This document shows, in pieces, positions 11,876-23,240 of a stretch of 64,000 bases of DNA. The DNA lies in the NCBI RefSeq assembly GCF_002878395.1, contig NC_061115.1, forward strand, positions 53,877,352 through 53,941,351, given 5' to 3'. Under the pieces are notes generated by a model. That model did not search any database. It was not told where the DNA came from and was given only the letters and a program-made list of their open reading frames with translations. This stretch comes from Capsicum annuum (Eukaryota; Streptophyta; Magnoliopsida; Solanales; Solanaceae). Both the position numbers and the translations under genes were made by a program. Within the stretch, counting starts at the first letter, position 1. Every line of letters starts with the position of its first letter.

Positions 11876-13543
11876 TGGTTAATAACGCTCAACGTACACA
11901 TCAATTTAGTGCAAGGTGGTTGTCGTCAATATATTTACCTAACTTTTGGAGTCGGGGTCGAATCCACAGGGAACAATGTGAGTGGCGATTAAACTAGTTT
12001 GAAACTAAAGATACAAGTTAAATTTAAACAATGATATGAAAAGACAAAAAGAGTTATTTTTTATGATTAGCGAATAATTATTGGTCACTTTAATTTCAAT
12101 GTTTGTAATCAAGAGTTTATGGAAAACCATAATTATGTTTACTTTGGGTTTTGGTACTTTACAGAAGCTAATAGTGATTCAAGATTCTCATGATAGGTAG
12201 GAACAACAAATTGTCTTTATCGAAGTTATGCCTAAATGTCTCTCGACCTACTTAAGTATTTAATTACCTAATCCTCTCAGACTTAGGGAATTTATATTCA
12301 CTGACCAGACTTCACCTCAGGTTAATTAACCTTGTTACAGCGTCAATTATTAAATGGAAGGTTGGTAGCTTCCAAGTCCCTGTCAATAATTCACTTCCTA
12401 CTATAGTTGATTTCTTATCTCAAGAAAATCAAATCAGTTGCTATCTATCGTTTGCAACCAATAGACAATAATTAAAACCTCAGAAGTATCAAGGAGTCCT
12501 ATTACCTTTAGAATCTTGAACACTTAGCAACTTACCAAGACCTAACCCATAGATCCCATAACTCGAGTTAAAGGAAGGTAGCCACTAATAATGTAATAAT
12601 TGATACAACAAGTTGAATTCATAATTTGAAAGATGAACTTACACCAAGATAAATAGCAACAAGTGTTTCTCAGAATAGATCAAAGTAGAAATCCCAAAAT
12701 ATTGATGATAATCTCTTCAAAGTTAATTGGTTTGTTCAATCCAAGAAACTAGAGAGAAAATAACAAAATAGTGCGATACAAAATAGGTTCAGAATTTTGA
12801 GTACCAGCCGATATGTTCTGCCTCCCGGTATGTTCAGCCTCCTTTTATAATTAGAAAACCCTAACATATTCTTTAACTAGTTCACCCTAATTATGGAAAT
12901 AAAATCATAGAGTTCAGTAATTTCTCAGACAGGTGACGACATTTTGTGATGCCTTATCAGGAGTCTAACGACTTATCACAGATGTCGTCAACTCCTCTTT
13001 ACTTTTGACATTCGCTGTCTTAGGCTGACGATAAAGCGTGATGGCTTATCAGATCTTTGACTATTTATCATAGATATCATCGATGATTTACTTCAGCTCT
13101 CATGTTCTGCCTTAGGCTAACTACGATCTTGACGGCTTATCAAAACTGTGACGACATATCAGACAATATCGTCACTTCTCCACCTCAGCTCCCATGTTTT
13201 TTCTAAGGCTGATGGCGACTCTAACAGCTTATCACAAGGTGATGGCTTATAACATGTCCTTGTCACTTCTTCTAACTGAATCACATTCTCTATTTAAGCT
13301 AACGATGAAGCTGATAGCCTATTAGAGTGCTAACGACTTATCAAGAATGTCGTCAGCCACACTTCTCTCTATTTGCTTCAAATCTCAACTCTTTTACTTC
13401 CATAATTTTTGGTTCTCTTGCTTCTTGACTTCCACTGCAAAATCAAAGATAAAACAATCAAAAACTACAAAATTTGCTTAAGACATTACAATTATTCTCA
13501 GTTAAAACCCTCAAACGTGTTAGCATTTACTCACACATCAACA
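11876..13543 (-). repeat. LTR of the Athila-like element
   Basis: Minus-strand orientation with TG at 13543; the other end is placed at 11876 because G1 homology stops there and the plus strand begins TGGTTAATAACG, which would not give the usual CA end, so this border is uncertain by a few bases. On the minus strand a TATA-like TTATAAAAGGAGG lies near 12837-12850. The second LTR copy is not in the window. Confidence 0.65.
12930..13375 (-). repeat. 92 bp tandem array inside the LTR (5 units)
   Basis: Five diverged units follow each other with a regular step. The AGGCT/AAGCT landmark falls at 13022, 13114, 13206 and 13297, giving steps of 92, 92 and 91 bp, with one further unit before it from ~12930. 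Each unit carries one or two copies of a short element like GACGACTTATCA and often ends in TGTCGTCA, so that GACGAC and GTCGTC face each other as an imperfect inverted repeat. Not coding. Confidence 0.85.
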
Positions 13544-13556
13544 CCCTCAACTTAAA

Positions 13557-14575
13557 ACAATTGCTTGTCCTCAAGCAACTAAAAGACAACCAAGAGGATA
13601 TAAAGTACATTTGGCAATCAATCATTTATATTATCTTAAAACCATTCTTTACCTTCTCCAAGTTCAATTAATTCCTAATCAACTGTGTATGCTACTAAAG
13701 AACAACAACGGGACACACAGGAAGCAAGATATGGCATCAATTCAACAACAACAACCATGAATATATCAATCTTAAACTATCCAAAAAAGTTAGCAACTAG
13801 CAACGTAACCAGTGTGCCCTCACTACAAAGAAGTCCCACTTAACTTATATTAGACATTACATATGTAACCATGGGGACAATCACAAGACACACACTCTCA
13901 GAATGAAGTTCTAATCAATGTATGCCGAATAGGATAGGCTTGCCCTTAGTTTAATTACCAAGACTTTCAAACAGGTCAGCTAGGATCACTATAGGTCTTC
14001 TCTTAGGCTTGTGATGTAGACTAGGGGCTGGTATGATAATCGGTGATATTTAAAGTGACTAAGCCTCCTTGACACTACACTAGCTTTTGGGGTCTAACTC
14101 ATTAACCTTTTTCTATTCTTCTCTTTTCTTGATCACACTTATTCAGGATGGGTGCAGTTCTTTTCTACAATCACTTCTTCTTTTTTCACAACCTTTCTTT
14201 TCTTGCTCTTTTCCACCGCACCCAAATTTTTATTCTTTTCTTTTACTCTACCTTTATTTATACTTATTTTACATCACATACCCCAATGATTTCCACCCTC
14301 AACTTAGTCCATTTGCCTAAATCAAGGTGCACAGTGTCCAAGGAGGACTAGGGCCAAAATATGTTCATTATGATATAAATGGGTCAGTGATAGGTATCAT
14401 AAAAAGAAATAGGCTATTCAGGCTCAAAAAAGGGATTAAGGGATATTATGCATATAGGGAAGGTCATTTAGGATAAAAGTGGGCTAATATCAAAATGGCT
14501 TATGATCCTTTCCTAACCCCTATCCTTTAATCTAGGTAAGACTAACCGGGAAACTTTAGGATTCAATGTACAATG
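13557..14575 (-). other. 3' untranslated region of the Athila-like element
   Basis: About 1 kb without a plausible coding frame; open stretches at 13474-13671, 14087-14320 and 14148-14351 on the plus strand are low-complexity or antisense to the element and show no domains. The minus-strand reading contains purine-rich AAGAAAAGAA stretches (around 14110-14250), common in this part of Athila/Tat elements. Confidence 0.6.
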
Positions 14576-14821
14576 GTAAGTAAGTAAAATCTCACACGCA
14601 CATGGCACGAAAGTATATCACAAGTTACTACTTATCTGGTTCATGTAATTGTTTAGCAATGGTTATCAAGTTACTAGAACTAATACCATACAAAGATGAA
14701 CAGTGGTCACAAATAAATGCATATCACACAGTTATAAAACAGACCATAAGATAACCATATGGCTAAAACTGAGACTGGAAAAAGAACTAAGTTAAGGAAG
14801 ACTGTTACCTTAGGTTAGATC

Positions 14822-16140
14822 TTAGTTTGTGGAGAAGAAGTGAGGGTACATGGTTCGTATGTCTGCTTCGGCTTCCCAAGTGGCACCCTCAACAGATTGA
14901 TTTTTCCATAGAACTTTGACCAAGGGAACTTCTTTCTTCCTTAGTCTACAGATCTAGTGATCAAGAATCTCTACTGGGATTTCTTCGTATGAAAGGCTAT
15001 TTTGAATATCTGGGCTTTCTAAAGGGAATACAATAGTTGAATCCTCCATACACTTCTTCAATAAAGACACACGAAACAAAGAGTGAACTGATGAAAAGTC
15101 TGCAGGTAGCTTAAGCTCATATGCTACCTTCCCCACACGACTCAATATCCTATAGGGACCCAGATATCGAGGACTAATCTTTCCCTTTTTGCCAAATCTC
15201 TTCGCCCCCTTCATGGGTGAAACCTTCAAGTAAATAAAATCATCAACTTCAAATTCAAGATCTCTCCTTCTCAGGTCTACATAAGATTTTTGTCGACTCT
15301 GAGCTGCCTTCAATCTTTCTCGAATAGGCTGGACTTTCTCCATCATTACAAACACTATATCTGGTCCTATAAAAGTGGCCTCACCCTCTTCAAACCAACT
15401 AATAGATGACCTGTATCTTCTCCCATAAAGATCCTCAAATAGGGCAATCTAAATACTAGAATAGAAACTATTATTGTAGGCAAACTCGATCAATGGACAA
15501 TGGTCATCCCAACTACCTTTGGAGTCTAGAACACATGCCATCAACATATCCTCTAATTTATATATGGTCCTTTATGCCTGACCATCTGTCTGTGGGTGAA
15601 AAGCTAAATTGAGATAAACTTGGGTACCAAGACCCTTCTTAAAGGCTTTCCAAAATTAAGAGGTAAAACTGAGTACCCTTATCTGAGATGATGGACAAGG
15701 AAACTTCGAGTAATTTAACCAACTCTCTAATATACAACTTAGGATAATCCTCAAATGTGAAGGATGTGTGAATTAGTAAGAAGGGGTCTGATTTGGTCAA
15801 TCTATCTACAATAACCCAAATTGAATCATGTTGCCGACACGAATGGGGTAAATCCTATCACAAAGTCCATGTTCACCTCTTTCCACTTCTAAGTGGGTAT
15901 ACCAAACTCCTGCAATATGCCACTAGGTCTTTGGTGCTCTACCTTAACCTGTTGACAAGTTGTACACTTGGCCAAACATCCTGTAATGTCTCTCTTCGTA
16001 CCTTTCCACCAATAGACTTCCCACAAATTTTAGTATATCTTGGTGTTTCCTAGGTGAATTGAGTATTATGCACCATATGCTTCTGCCATAATTTGCTGCC
16101 TCAAATCATCAACATACGGCACAACACAATCTACTCTGGT
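14822..16140 (-). pseudogene. G2 integrase
   Basis: Integrase part of pol, read downward. The core (~15360-16140) is interrupted by stops. The C-terminal part is open at 14954-15355 (133 codons): it begins MFVMMEKVQPIRERL, contains FEVDDFIYLKVSPMKG, and continues past a TAG at ~14952 into the tail GATWEAEADIRTMYPHFFS that ends at a TAA at 14822. This tail corresponds to the chromodomain-like module that chromoviruses use to target chromatin. The TAG at 14952 sits where related copies have Gln. Confidence 0.9.
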
Positions 16141-16159
16141 ACCTCAACACACCATCTCC

Positions 16160-17930
16160 TCATTGGGAGTAAACCTCTACCTTTTGGTCTTTAACTAACC
16201 CCTTAAGTTTGACCAAACTAGAGTCCTTATCCTGTTTCTCTTTCACTTTAGAAACTAGAGAAGATACTGAACTACTCTGAACCCAAACATTCTCCTCAGC
16301 TGAGTTAACCAACCTCACACCTAGTCTAGCTAACCGGTGAACTTCTTGAACTAATTCTCTCTTATCATTCTCCAAATGAGCAACACTACCCATTGACAGT
16401 CTACTAAGGACGTCTGCCACAACATTGGCCTTCCCCGGATGATACAAAACACTCATGCCATAATATTTCAACAATTCTAGATACCTTCTCTGATAAAGAT
16501 TTAACTCTCTCTACATAAATACATACTGCAAACTTTTGTGGTCCATAAACATATCAACATAAACCCTATAAAGATAGTGCCTCCAGAATTTCAAAGCAAA
16601 CACAACAGCAGCTAATTCAAGATCATGATTTGGATAGTTCTTTTTGTAAGGCTTAAGCTATCTAGAGACATAGGCTATGACTCTACCTCTCTGCATCAAG
16701 ATACAACCCATACCAACTCTAGGAGCATCATAGTAGATAATGAATCCATCTATACCATCAGGTAATGCTAAGACTGGGACTAAAGTGAGTCGAGCTTTCA
16801 ACCCTAGAAAACTCTTCTTACAAGAATTTGACCACTGAAACTTAACATTATTCTTAGTCGATCTAGACATAGGGGATACAATGGATAAAAAAACACTCAA
16901 AAAACTATCTGTAATATGCATTTAAACCTAAGAAACTCCTGATGTCTAATGGAGAGATGGGTCTAGGCTAGTTTCTCACTACTTCGGTCTTTTAAGAATC
17001 AACTCTAATGCCATCATTGGATATGATATGACTGGGGAAAGCTACTGACCTTAGCCAAAATTCACACATTCTGAATATGGCGAACAACTAGTGGTCCATA
17101 AGAGTTTGCAACACAATTCCAAGATGGTCTGCATAGTCATCCTCACTATGAGAATAGAAGAGAATATCATCGATAAAGACTATAACAAACCTATCTAGGT
17201 ATTGTTTAAACACATGGTTCATCAAATCTATGAAGGCTTCTGGGGCATTTGTCAACCTGAAAGACATGACTAGGAATTCAAAATGACCATAATGGGTTCT
17301 GAAGGCTATCTTGGGAATATCACATTCTCTTACTCTGAGTTGATGATAATTAAATCTAAGGTCTATCTTGGAGAAGTAACTTTCACCTTGGAGTTGGTCG
17401 AATAAGTCATCAATTCTAGAGAGAAGATTTTTTTTGACTGTGACTTTATTCAGCTGACGATAGTCAATGCATATTCGAAAAGAACCATCTTTCTTTCATA
17501 CGAATAGGATGGGACCTCCCCATAGAGAAATATTGGGCCTTATGAAACCTTTATCTAAGAGATCTTTAAGCTGCTCTTTTAACTTCTTAAGATCAGTTGG
17601 AGCCATACGATATAGAGGAATAAAGATGGGTTGAGTATCTGGAAGAAGGTCAATATCGAATTCTATTTCCCTATCAGGAGGTACCCCTGGTAAATCTTTG
17701 GGAAAGAATTTAGAAAACTCATTGACAACTCGAAGTGATTGAACTATTGGAGCCTCAGACTGAGTGTCTTTGACTAGAACTGGATGATAGGTGCACCCTT
17801 TTGATATCAACTTTTTGGCTATGAGATGGGATATAAAATGACTCTTGGGAAACACTGAATTACCCTACCACTCAAAGGTTGGCTCATCAGGAAATTAAAA
17901 CTTCATTACTTGAGTGCGACAATCTATAGA
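16160..17930 (-). pseudogene. G2 reverse transcriptase and RNase H
   Basis: The RT starts near 17855 (open 17496-17855; contains PPDREIEFDIDLLPDTQPI and DLLDKGFIRP). The catalytic box at ~17165-17200 reads FIDDILFYS, so both Asp residues are present. RNase H is at 16658-16921 (IIYYDAPRVGMGCILMQRG) and the region after it, with a PGKANVVADVLSRLS phrase, is open at 16160-16474. Several stops and frameshifts lie between these stretches, so the enzyme cannot be made although the active site survives. Confidence 0.92.
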
Positions 17931-18300
17931 CGTATAATAGGAATGAAGTCAATCCATACCAAGAATAATGTCGAAATCGACCATGTCTAACTCTATTAAG
18001 TCTGCTAATATGATCTTATGAAGAACAGTGATAGGACACTTTCTATAGATCTGTTTGGCAACAACTGAATCACCCACTAGGGTAGAAACTAAGAAGGGCT
18101 TAGGGAGTTTTTCAGGACCTACTTCAAAATTTACTGCAACTAACGGGATCACATAAGAGAGATTCAACTCGGGATTTAACAATAATAAACATTAAGATGA
18201 AAGATACAAAGCATACCAAAAATAATATCTGGTGAACTCTCCTTCTCCTAATGGGATGGTAAAGAAAAAACCAATTCTGGTGCTAACCGCCACCGATATT
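17931..18300 (-). pseudogene. G2 aspartic protease
   Basis: Open at 17949-18182. NPELNLSYVIPLVAVNFEVG stands at the usual protease site, where DPGASLS-like sequence is expected, so the catalytic Asp-Gly pair is lost. DMVDFDIILGMD, the conserved second block of plant gypsy proteases, is intact at the end of the open stretch. Confidence 0.85.
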
Positions 18301-19432
18301 AGATTATGCATCCTGAGAAGGGACTGGGCGACCCAAAGGAGCTAGTGCGCTAGTAGACTGAGTATGGGGATAAACATCCTATTACCCTGCTTCGCATTTG
18401 GAAACTCTTTAATTCTATGATCCAACTTACGACAACCATAATAACCTTTCTGTCCAAACACTCACCAAGATGATTCTTACCACACTTTGTATATAAAGGA
18501 TAACTGGGTTGTCCACTCACACTATTCTGAGATCTAGACATAGAATTTTTACCCCACTTCTCCTGTCTAGCTCTGGGGGATGGAGCACTAGCTGAAGATA
18601 GCATTGGCATAGACGATCAACCCTAAAACTATGAACGATTTCCCCCTCCAAACTTTGTTTGGACATATTCAAACTGCTCGGTTCTAGCCTTCTTATATCC
18701 CCTCTCTCCCCTTCAACTTTTCTGCATCAATCTATTGAGCATGAATCATCAGCCTAGAAAGATCCATATCCCCAATAAGATAGCAGTCCTACACTCCTTG
18801 ACTACCAAACCAGATTCTCCAGTAACAAACTTACTCATACTCGACCTAGGGCCAGCCATCGTGTCAGGAGCATACTTAGACAATTGATTGAACTTAAGGC
18901 AGTACTTTTTCACTATCATCGATCCCTACCTCAGGCTTACAAACTCCTCTACCATAGTTTCTCTCAATTCACGTGGAAAGAACCTTTCTAAAAATGGGTC
19001 CTGAAACATCTGCCAACTCATAGGAGATCCATTCTCACCTCTACCATTCTTCCATATAATGACCCAGTCATACGCCACATCCTTCAGCCTATAGGATGCT
19101 AACTTTACACTCTCCTCCTCAGTGACATGCATAATCTGGGTGATCTTTCTCACCTCATCTAAGTAAAGTTATAGTTCCTCACCTACTATCGACCTAAAGA
19201 AATCAGGTGGATTCATTCTCATGAAGTCACGAATTCTGCCTACTACTATATCACCATTCTACTGAAGCGGGACTTCCGCTTGATGGTTTCCCTGAACATT
19301 GGCAGCCACATCTTGGGCCAACGCCTGAAATGCAGATCGAAATTCTGCATAGGAGGCATTCTCATTCAGAGGGTCAGCTGGCTAGGGTGGCTGGTTATCA
19401 TTTTTGCGTGCATTAGCTAGACGAGGAGGCAT
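18301..19432 (-). pseudogene. G2 gag
   Basis: The start is ATG at 19430-19432 (MPPRLANARK), the standard start of this family. Recognised gag blocks: RKITQIMHVTEEESVKLASY and PMSWQMFQDPFLERFFPREL (open 18926-19153), then a KFNQLSKYAPD block after a TAG. The last part (18350-18610) holds a half zinc knuckle, YTKCGKNHLGEC; the second CCHC knuckle present in G4 and G5 is lost by frameshift. At least three of the in-frame stops that I could place in the first 170 codons are TAG. Confidence 0.88.
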
Positions 19433-19624
19433 ATTCAACTGTTATGTAAGAGCATAAGTTAAAAGCAGATAGAGATACTAAAAGCATGATAGATCGTAAA
19501 AGAAAAAGATGATTTCCTAAAACATCCTATAGCCTCTCACTCATAAATATGGTGCGCTTCACATCTATGATCAAGACTCTACATAATGCTACTTTTTTGA
19601 CTCACTAGGACTCTTTAAGTCTTA

Positions 19625-19641
19625 GGCTCTAATATCAAGTT
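19625..19641 (-). other. G2 primer binding site (damaged)
   Basis: On the minus strand this reads AACTTGATATTAGAGCC, against AACTTGGTATCAGAGC in G3, G4 and G6, so it is a two-change derivative of the initiator-Met tRNA type. It directly adjoins the LTR end. Confidence 0.8.
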
Positions 19642-21982
19642 TGTAACGTACTAAAAATGGGTCTCGAGACGTCACACAGTCCTCCAAACTATAAGTAGTC
19701 CTGAGCTAACCCTAAAAGCCTGTTACTCCTTCTGAAGACCCAAGTAAAAATAATATTAGCATGCGGTATGCTAAAATACTAAAATATTGCCTAAACTAGA
19801 CTGAGTTCAACTAAACATAATGTCTAGAAATATTTAACTAGGAAATCTGAAACAACCAACACTGAAAAACTGAAATGTATCTAATGGTCAGACAAGCCTC
19901 TAATACTACTACTAGAGAGTCGCTGGGACAGACCCCCAGCAGACTCAAACCGTCTGACATAACTAGATAAATAAATCTAAAAAAAATGGGAATTTGAATA
20001 ACTGGGTCGCCAAACTATGAGGACTCCCAAAATGTCAGGATGTAGATAGGGATGCTCTAGGTCAATCACTCTGATGGAACTTAGCACCTGAACCTTCATT
20101 ATAAGATAATGTAGCACATAGGCATATATGTGGATCATTACTTTTGCAAGGTACTGAGCATATGAGGGTGAGTGCATAAGTAAAACAATATCTCAATATT
20201 TATAGATACTCATAAAATAATGCATGCTAAATGTAAATTGCTCACATTATCTTGAATAAATGAAAATTGGAAATCATAAATCATGAATAATAAAGTATAC
20301 TGTATAAATCTTGTGAGCCATAACATTTAGTTCTAAAAGTTGTATTTGTAATATATTTTCAATTTATGCAAGCTTAGTGTAAAAGGACTCACCTTTGTAT
20401 TTGTAAATTATAAGATAAAATCTCATGGCTAATGACTAATGTAAAACAATATCTAAAATAAAATCGTGAGCCTTTACACTTAGTTTCTAAAAGCTTTTTG
20501 TTATTCTTTTCTATTAAGGTTACTCTTTTCTATAGGGAGGTTCTTCTAACCGACATACACTATGTGAGCTATCATAGTATCCAATGTCTAGTTCCCTTAT
20601 GGAAAAACTTCACATTGGGGAGAGGTGTTATACTCTTTTCAAGGAGTATAACCTAATCTAACTGATCACATATGTAACTATCATCCATATAGAAATGGGA
20701 ATAATCTGAATAATCTATTTCTATGTTGGATTGTAGTTCTGTGGCATGTAAACATACACTACTTGGTGTTAAATACTACTCCTTTAAATTTGTATGCTCA
20801 TTCTGTAGGAAATCGACTTTAATAGCTAGCATAAGGGTTTGTAATGAAAACCAGTTATGCATCTATTTGTTTTAAACTGTAATAAAACTGTAATGTGGAT
20901 TCCATATCAAAGCTGTGGATCAAAAGATCAAATTTTTCTCTAAATCTAAAATTAAGCTAGTTATGGGGTGCTTAAAAGGAAAATCTTCTCAAAATATCAA
21001 TACTTAACTTAGGGCTTAAAACCCATGCTTTAAACTCATATCAAATCATCACAAACTCATTCTCAATAATCCAAATCTTTAAATTCTTGCATAATTCTAG
21101 TCAAAATAGTGAAATTCAACTCTCAATGTATATAAAATCGTGTCACACACATAAATATGCAAAATTAGAGATGTAATTCAACGTTTAATCACTTGTAACA
21201 TCAACATCATCAAATAATGATAATTGGGTATGAACCCTAGACTATAAATCATATAATTTCATGTAATTTCAACTTTAAAAAACTAGTTTTGGGCACAAGG
21301 ATGAAAGAAGTATCCTTGTTCATAACCCCACATACCTTGCTTGATGAATTGAATGTAAAAACTTGAACTTTCGAATATCTAATGGTGTTCTTGAAGCTTC
21401 TACTTGAAGTAGGATTATTGGCTTTCTTGGAGTAGGAGTTATGAAATTGTTCTTGATTCTTCGAGCTAGGGTCTTTGTTCTTGGAGAAGAAGAAGATGAA
21501 TAATGAAGAAACTATGCTATTTGGGGATAAAATTATGTGTTTTGGGTGGATTTGGGTGAGGGTAAATGACTTAATTGCCCCCATAAACCCATTATTTAAC
21601 AACACAAAAATTGGATACCGACGCGATCAGCAACGCTTCATGTCTCTCACTTCAACGCAATTAGTGATGTGTCGCATTGCCTACCTGATGCAGCCACCAA
21701 TGCAGTGCATCTACATTGAGTTGATGTTCTATTTTGGCCCACCAAACATGCCCCAAACCTTCTTCAAAAATTCCAAAACTCACCCCAGAGATACTATGGA
21801 CTACCCTGATCATGAAACAACTTAGAAATTGGCATTCCAGGGTCGGAAGGTCAAGAATAAAATCATCAAAGTTTAGAGGCCAAAAAAGAGACTATCTCTA
21901 ACACGGCTAAAATTTCAGGTCTTAAATCTCTGGTGTGCCTCTTTTGAGCTGATATGAACTAGAAAGAATATGGGGTATTACA
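19642..21982 (-). repeat. G2 5' LTR
   Basis: 2341 bp, starting on the minus strand TGTAATACCCC (21982) and ending CGTTACA (19642), with TG...CA ends and a primer site directly after it. No partner LTR is in the window. Small open frames inside it (19977-20177, 21249-21605, 21475-21825) show no domain and overlap on both strands; I treat them as chance. Confidence 0.85.
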
Positions 21983-22083
21983 CATACAAACGATAATCCT
22001 TCAAAGTTTGTAACACTATACAGAGATAGGTATTACACATACAAATGATGATCCTTCAAATTTTGTAACATTGTACAGAGGTG
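21974..22083. repeat. 55 bp tandem duplication across the G2/G3 junction
   Basis: Two copies, 21974-22028 and 22029-22083, begin GGTATTACACATACAAA and differ at about eight positions. The first nine bases are the outer end of the G2 LTR and the rest is flanking G3 pol. The copy therefore includes a piece of LTR end plus flank and must have formed after G2 inserted. Confidence 0.85.
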
Positions 22084-22740
22084 ATCAACATGATATGCCT
22101 CACTCTTAGAATATACTAAGATATCATCAATGAAGACAATGAAAAACATGTCTAAGAATGGATGAAAAACTTATTCATCAAGTCCTTGAATTTCTTCGGA
22201 GCATAAGTAAACCCAAAAGACATGACAAAAAACTCATAGTGACTATATCAGGTTCTAAAGTTCGTCTTAGGGATATTCGCATCCCTAATCTTAAGCTGGT
22301 GATAACCAAATCTAACATCAATCTTAGAGAAATACTTCACACCCTAAAGTTGATCAAACAAATCATCGATCCTAGGAAGAGGATATTTATTATTTATGAT
22401 TACTTTTTTTAACTGACAATAATCAATTCACATACGAAGGGAACCATCCTTCTTGAGCACGAATGACATGAGAGCAACCCAAAAAAACACACTAGAGCGG
22501 ATAAAACCTTTATGTAAGAGGTCTTTCAATTGCTCCTTAAGCTATTTTAGTTCCATCGGAGCCATTCTATAAAGAGGGAGGCGAGTGTCTGGAACAACAT
22601 CAATCCTAAAATCAATTTTCCTATCGGGAGGAACTCCAATAAGATCATCGAGAAACACCTTGGGAAACTCATTAACCATGGGAACAGATCCTAGAGAAGG
22701 CTCTTTTGAATTAGAATCCTTAACTCATACCAAATGATAC
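21983..22740 (-). pseudogene. G3 reverse transcriptase, truncated
   Basis: Read downward from ~22740. Blocks visible on the minus strand include a stretch encoding PLYRMAP-like sequence (~22560), the IDYxQLNK region (~22400-22440) and [10 protein letters not shown] near 22110-22140, with both Asp codons present. Sequence ends within the segment after the catalytic box, at the G2 LTR. The plus-strand open frame at 22158-22412 is the antisense shadow of this domain. Confidence 0.85.
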
Positions 22741-23240
22741 AAACGCCCCCTTGAAATCTACTTTTGGGCCTTTAGATAAGAAATGAACCTTCACTTAGGC
22801 ACTAGGGAACGACCTTCCCATACAATGATCAGCTTATTAGGGAATCAAAACATGACCCTATGGGTTCGACAATACAAGGAAGTATAGCAACAGTGCAACC
22901 AATTCATCCCAGAATGACATCAAAATCAACCATGTCCAACTCTATCAAGTCTACAAGAGTATCCCTACCACCAACCGGTATCACACACCCCTTATAGACT
23001 CTTTGAACAGCCATAAAGTCTCCTACCGAGGTAGAAATAGAAAAAAGAATTGACAAACTATCGAGACCATAATCAAGAGTCACAGCCATATACAAGGTCA
23101 CATAAGAAAGAGTAGACCCTAGATATAGCAAACAATAACATCATGGGAGAAAAGTCTAACATACCCATGACAACATCGAGAGATTACCCACAATTCGGGT
23201 GAGTAAAAACTGCATACAAGTGGTTTTGGCCAATGTCGGT
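22741..23240 (-). pseudogene. G3 aspartic protease
   Basis: Open at 22904-23131: LGSTLSYVTLYMAV at the active-site region (the catalytic Asp before GST is replaced, the codon now reading Leu with Tyr before it), then LVDLIELDMVDFDVILG, the conserved second block. Frameshifts separate it from gag and RT. Confidence 0.85.

Larger units (their letters stand above)
11876..14575 (-). mobile_element. Athila/Tat-like LTR element, 3' part only
   Basis: Read on the minus strand: an untranslated stretch (~14575 to 13557), then a purine-rich tract (TTAAGTTGAGGG) and an LTR that starts TGTTGATGTG (13543) and ends near 11876. The phrase just before the LTR, TTGAGGACAAGCAATTG, and the phrase TCCCTGTGGATTCGACCCC near the LTR end are familiar from plant Athila/Tat-type or large non-autonomous LTR elements. 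No gag or pol is present; the 5' part would lie above 14575, where G2 sequence stands instead. Its LTR edge lies inside the G1 3' LTR, so it inserted into G1. Right border approximate. Confidence 0.7.
14576..21982 (-). mobile_element. Ty3/gypsy retrotransposon G2, 3' LTR missing
   Basis: Minus-strand element with 5' LTR 19642-21982, damaged primer binding site 19625-19641, gag start at 19432 and pol ending at 14822. Below 14822 a 3' untranslated piece of ~250 bp remains, then the Athila-like sequence starts at about 14575; the polypurine tract and 3' LTR are not found. The protein segments are close in kind to G5 (shared integrase tail phrases such as VKVLWKNQSVEGATWEAEAD). A chromovirus of the Del/Tekay type. 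Broken by stops and frameshifts but less so than G1. Confidence 0.9.

Noticed and set aside
13557..14575. Plus-strand open frames at 14087-14351 as a small gene
   Set aside because: Phe/Leu/Ser-rich, overlapping frames from pyrimidine-rich sequence; the minus strand reads as the untranslated end of an Athila-like element.
22158..22412. 84-codon plus-strand open frame with a plausible protein-like composition
   Set aside because: It is antisense to the G3 reverse transcriptase, which is recognisable on the minus strand by the FIDD box; the plus-strand frame is a shadow.
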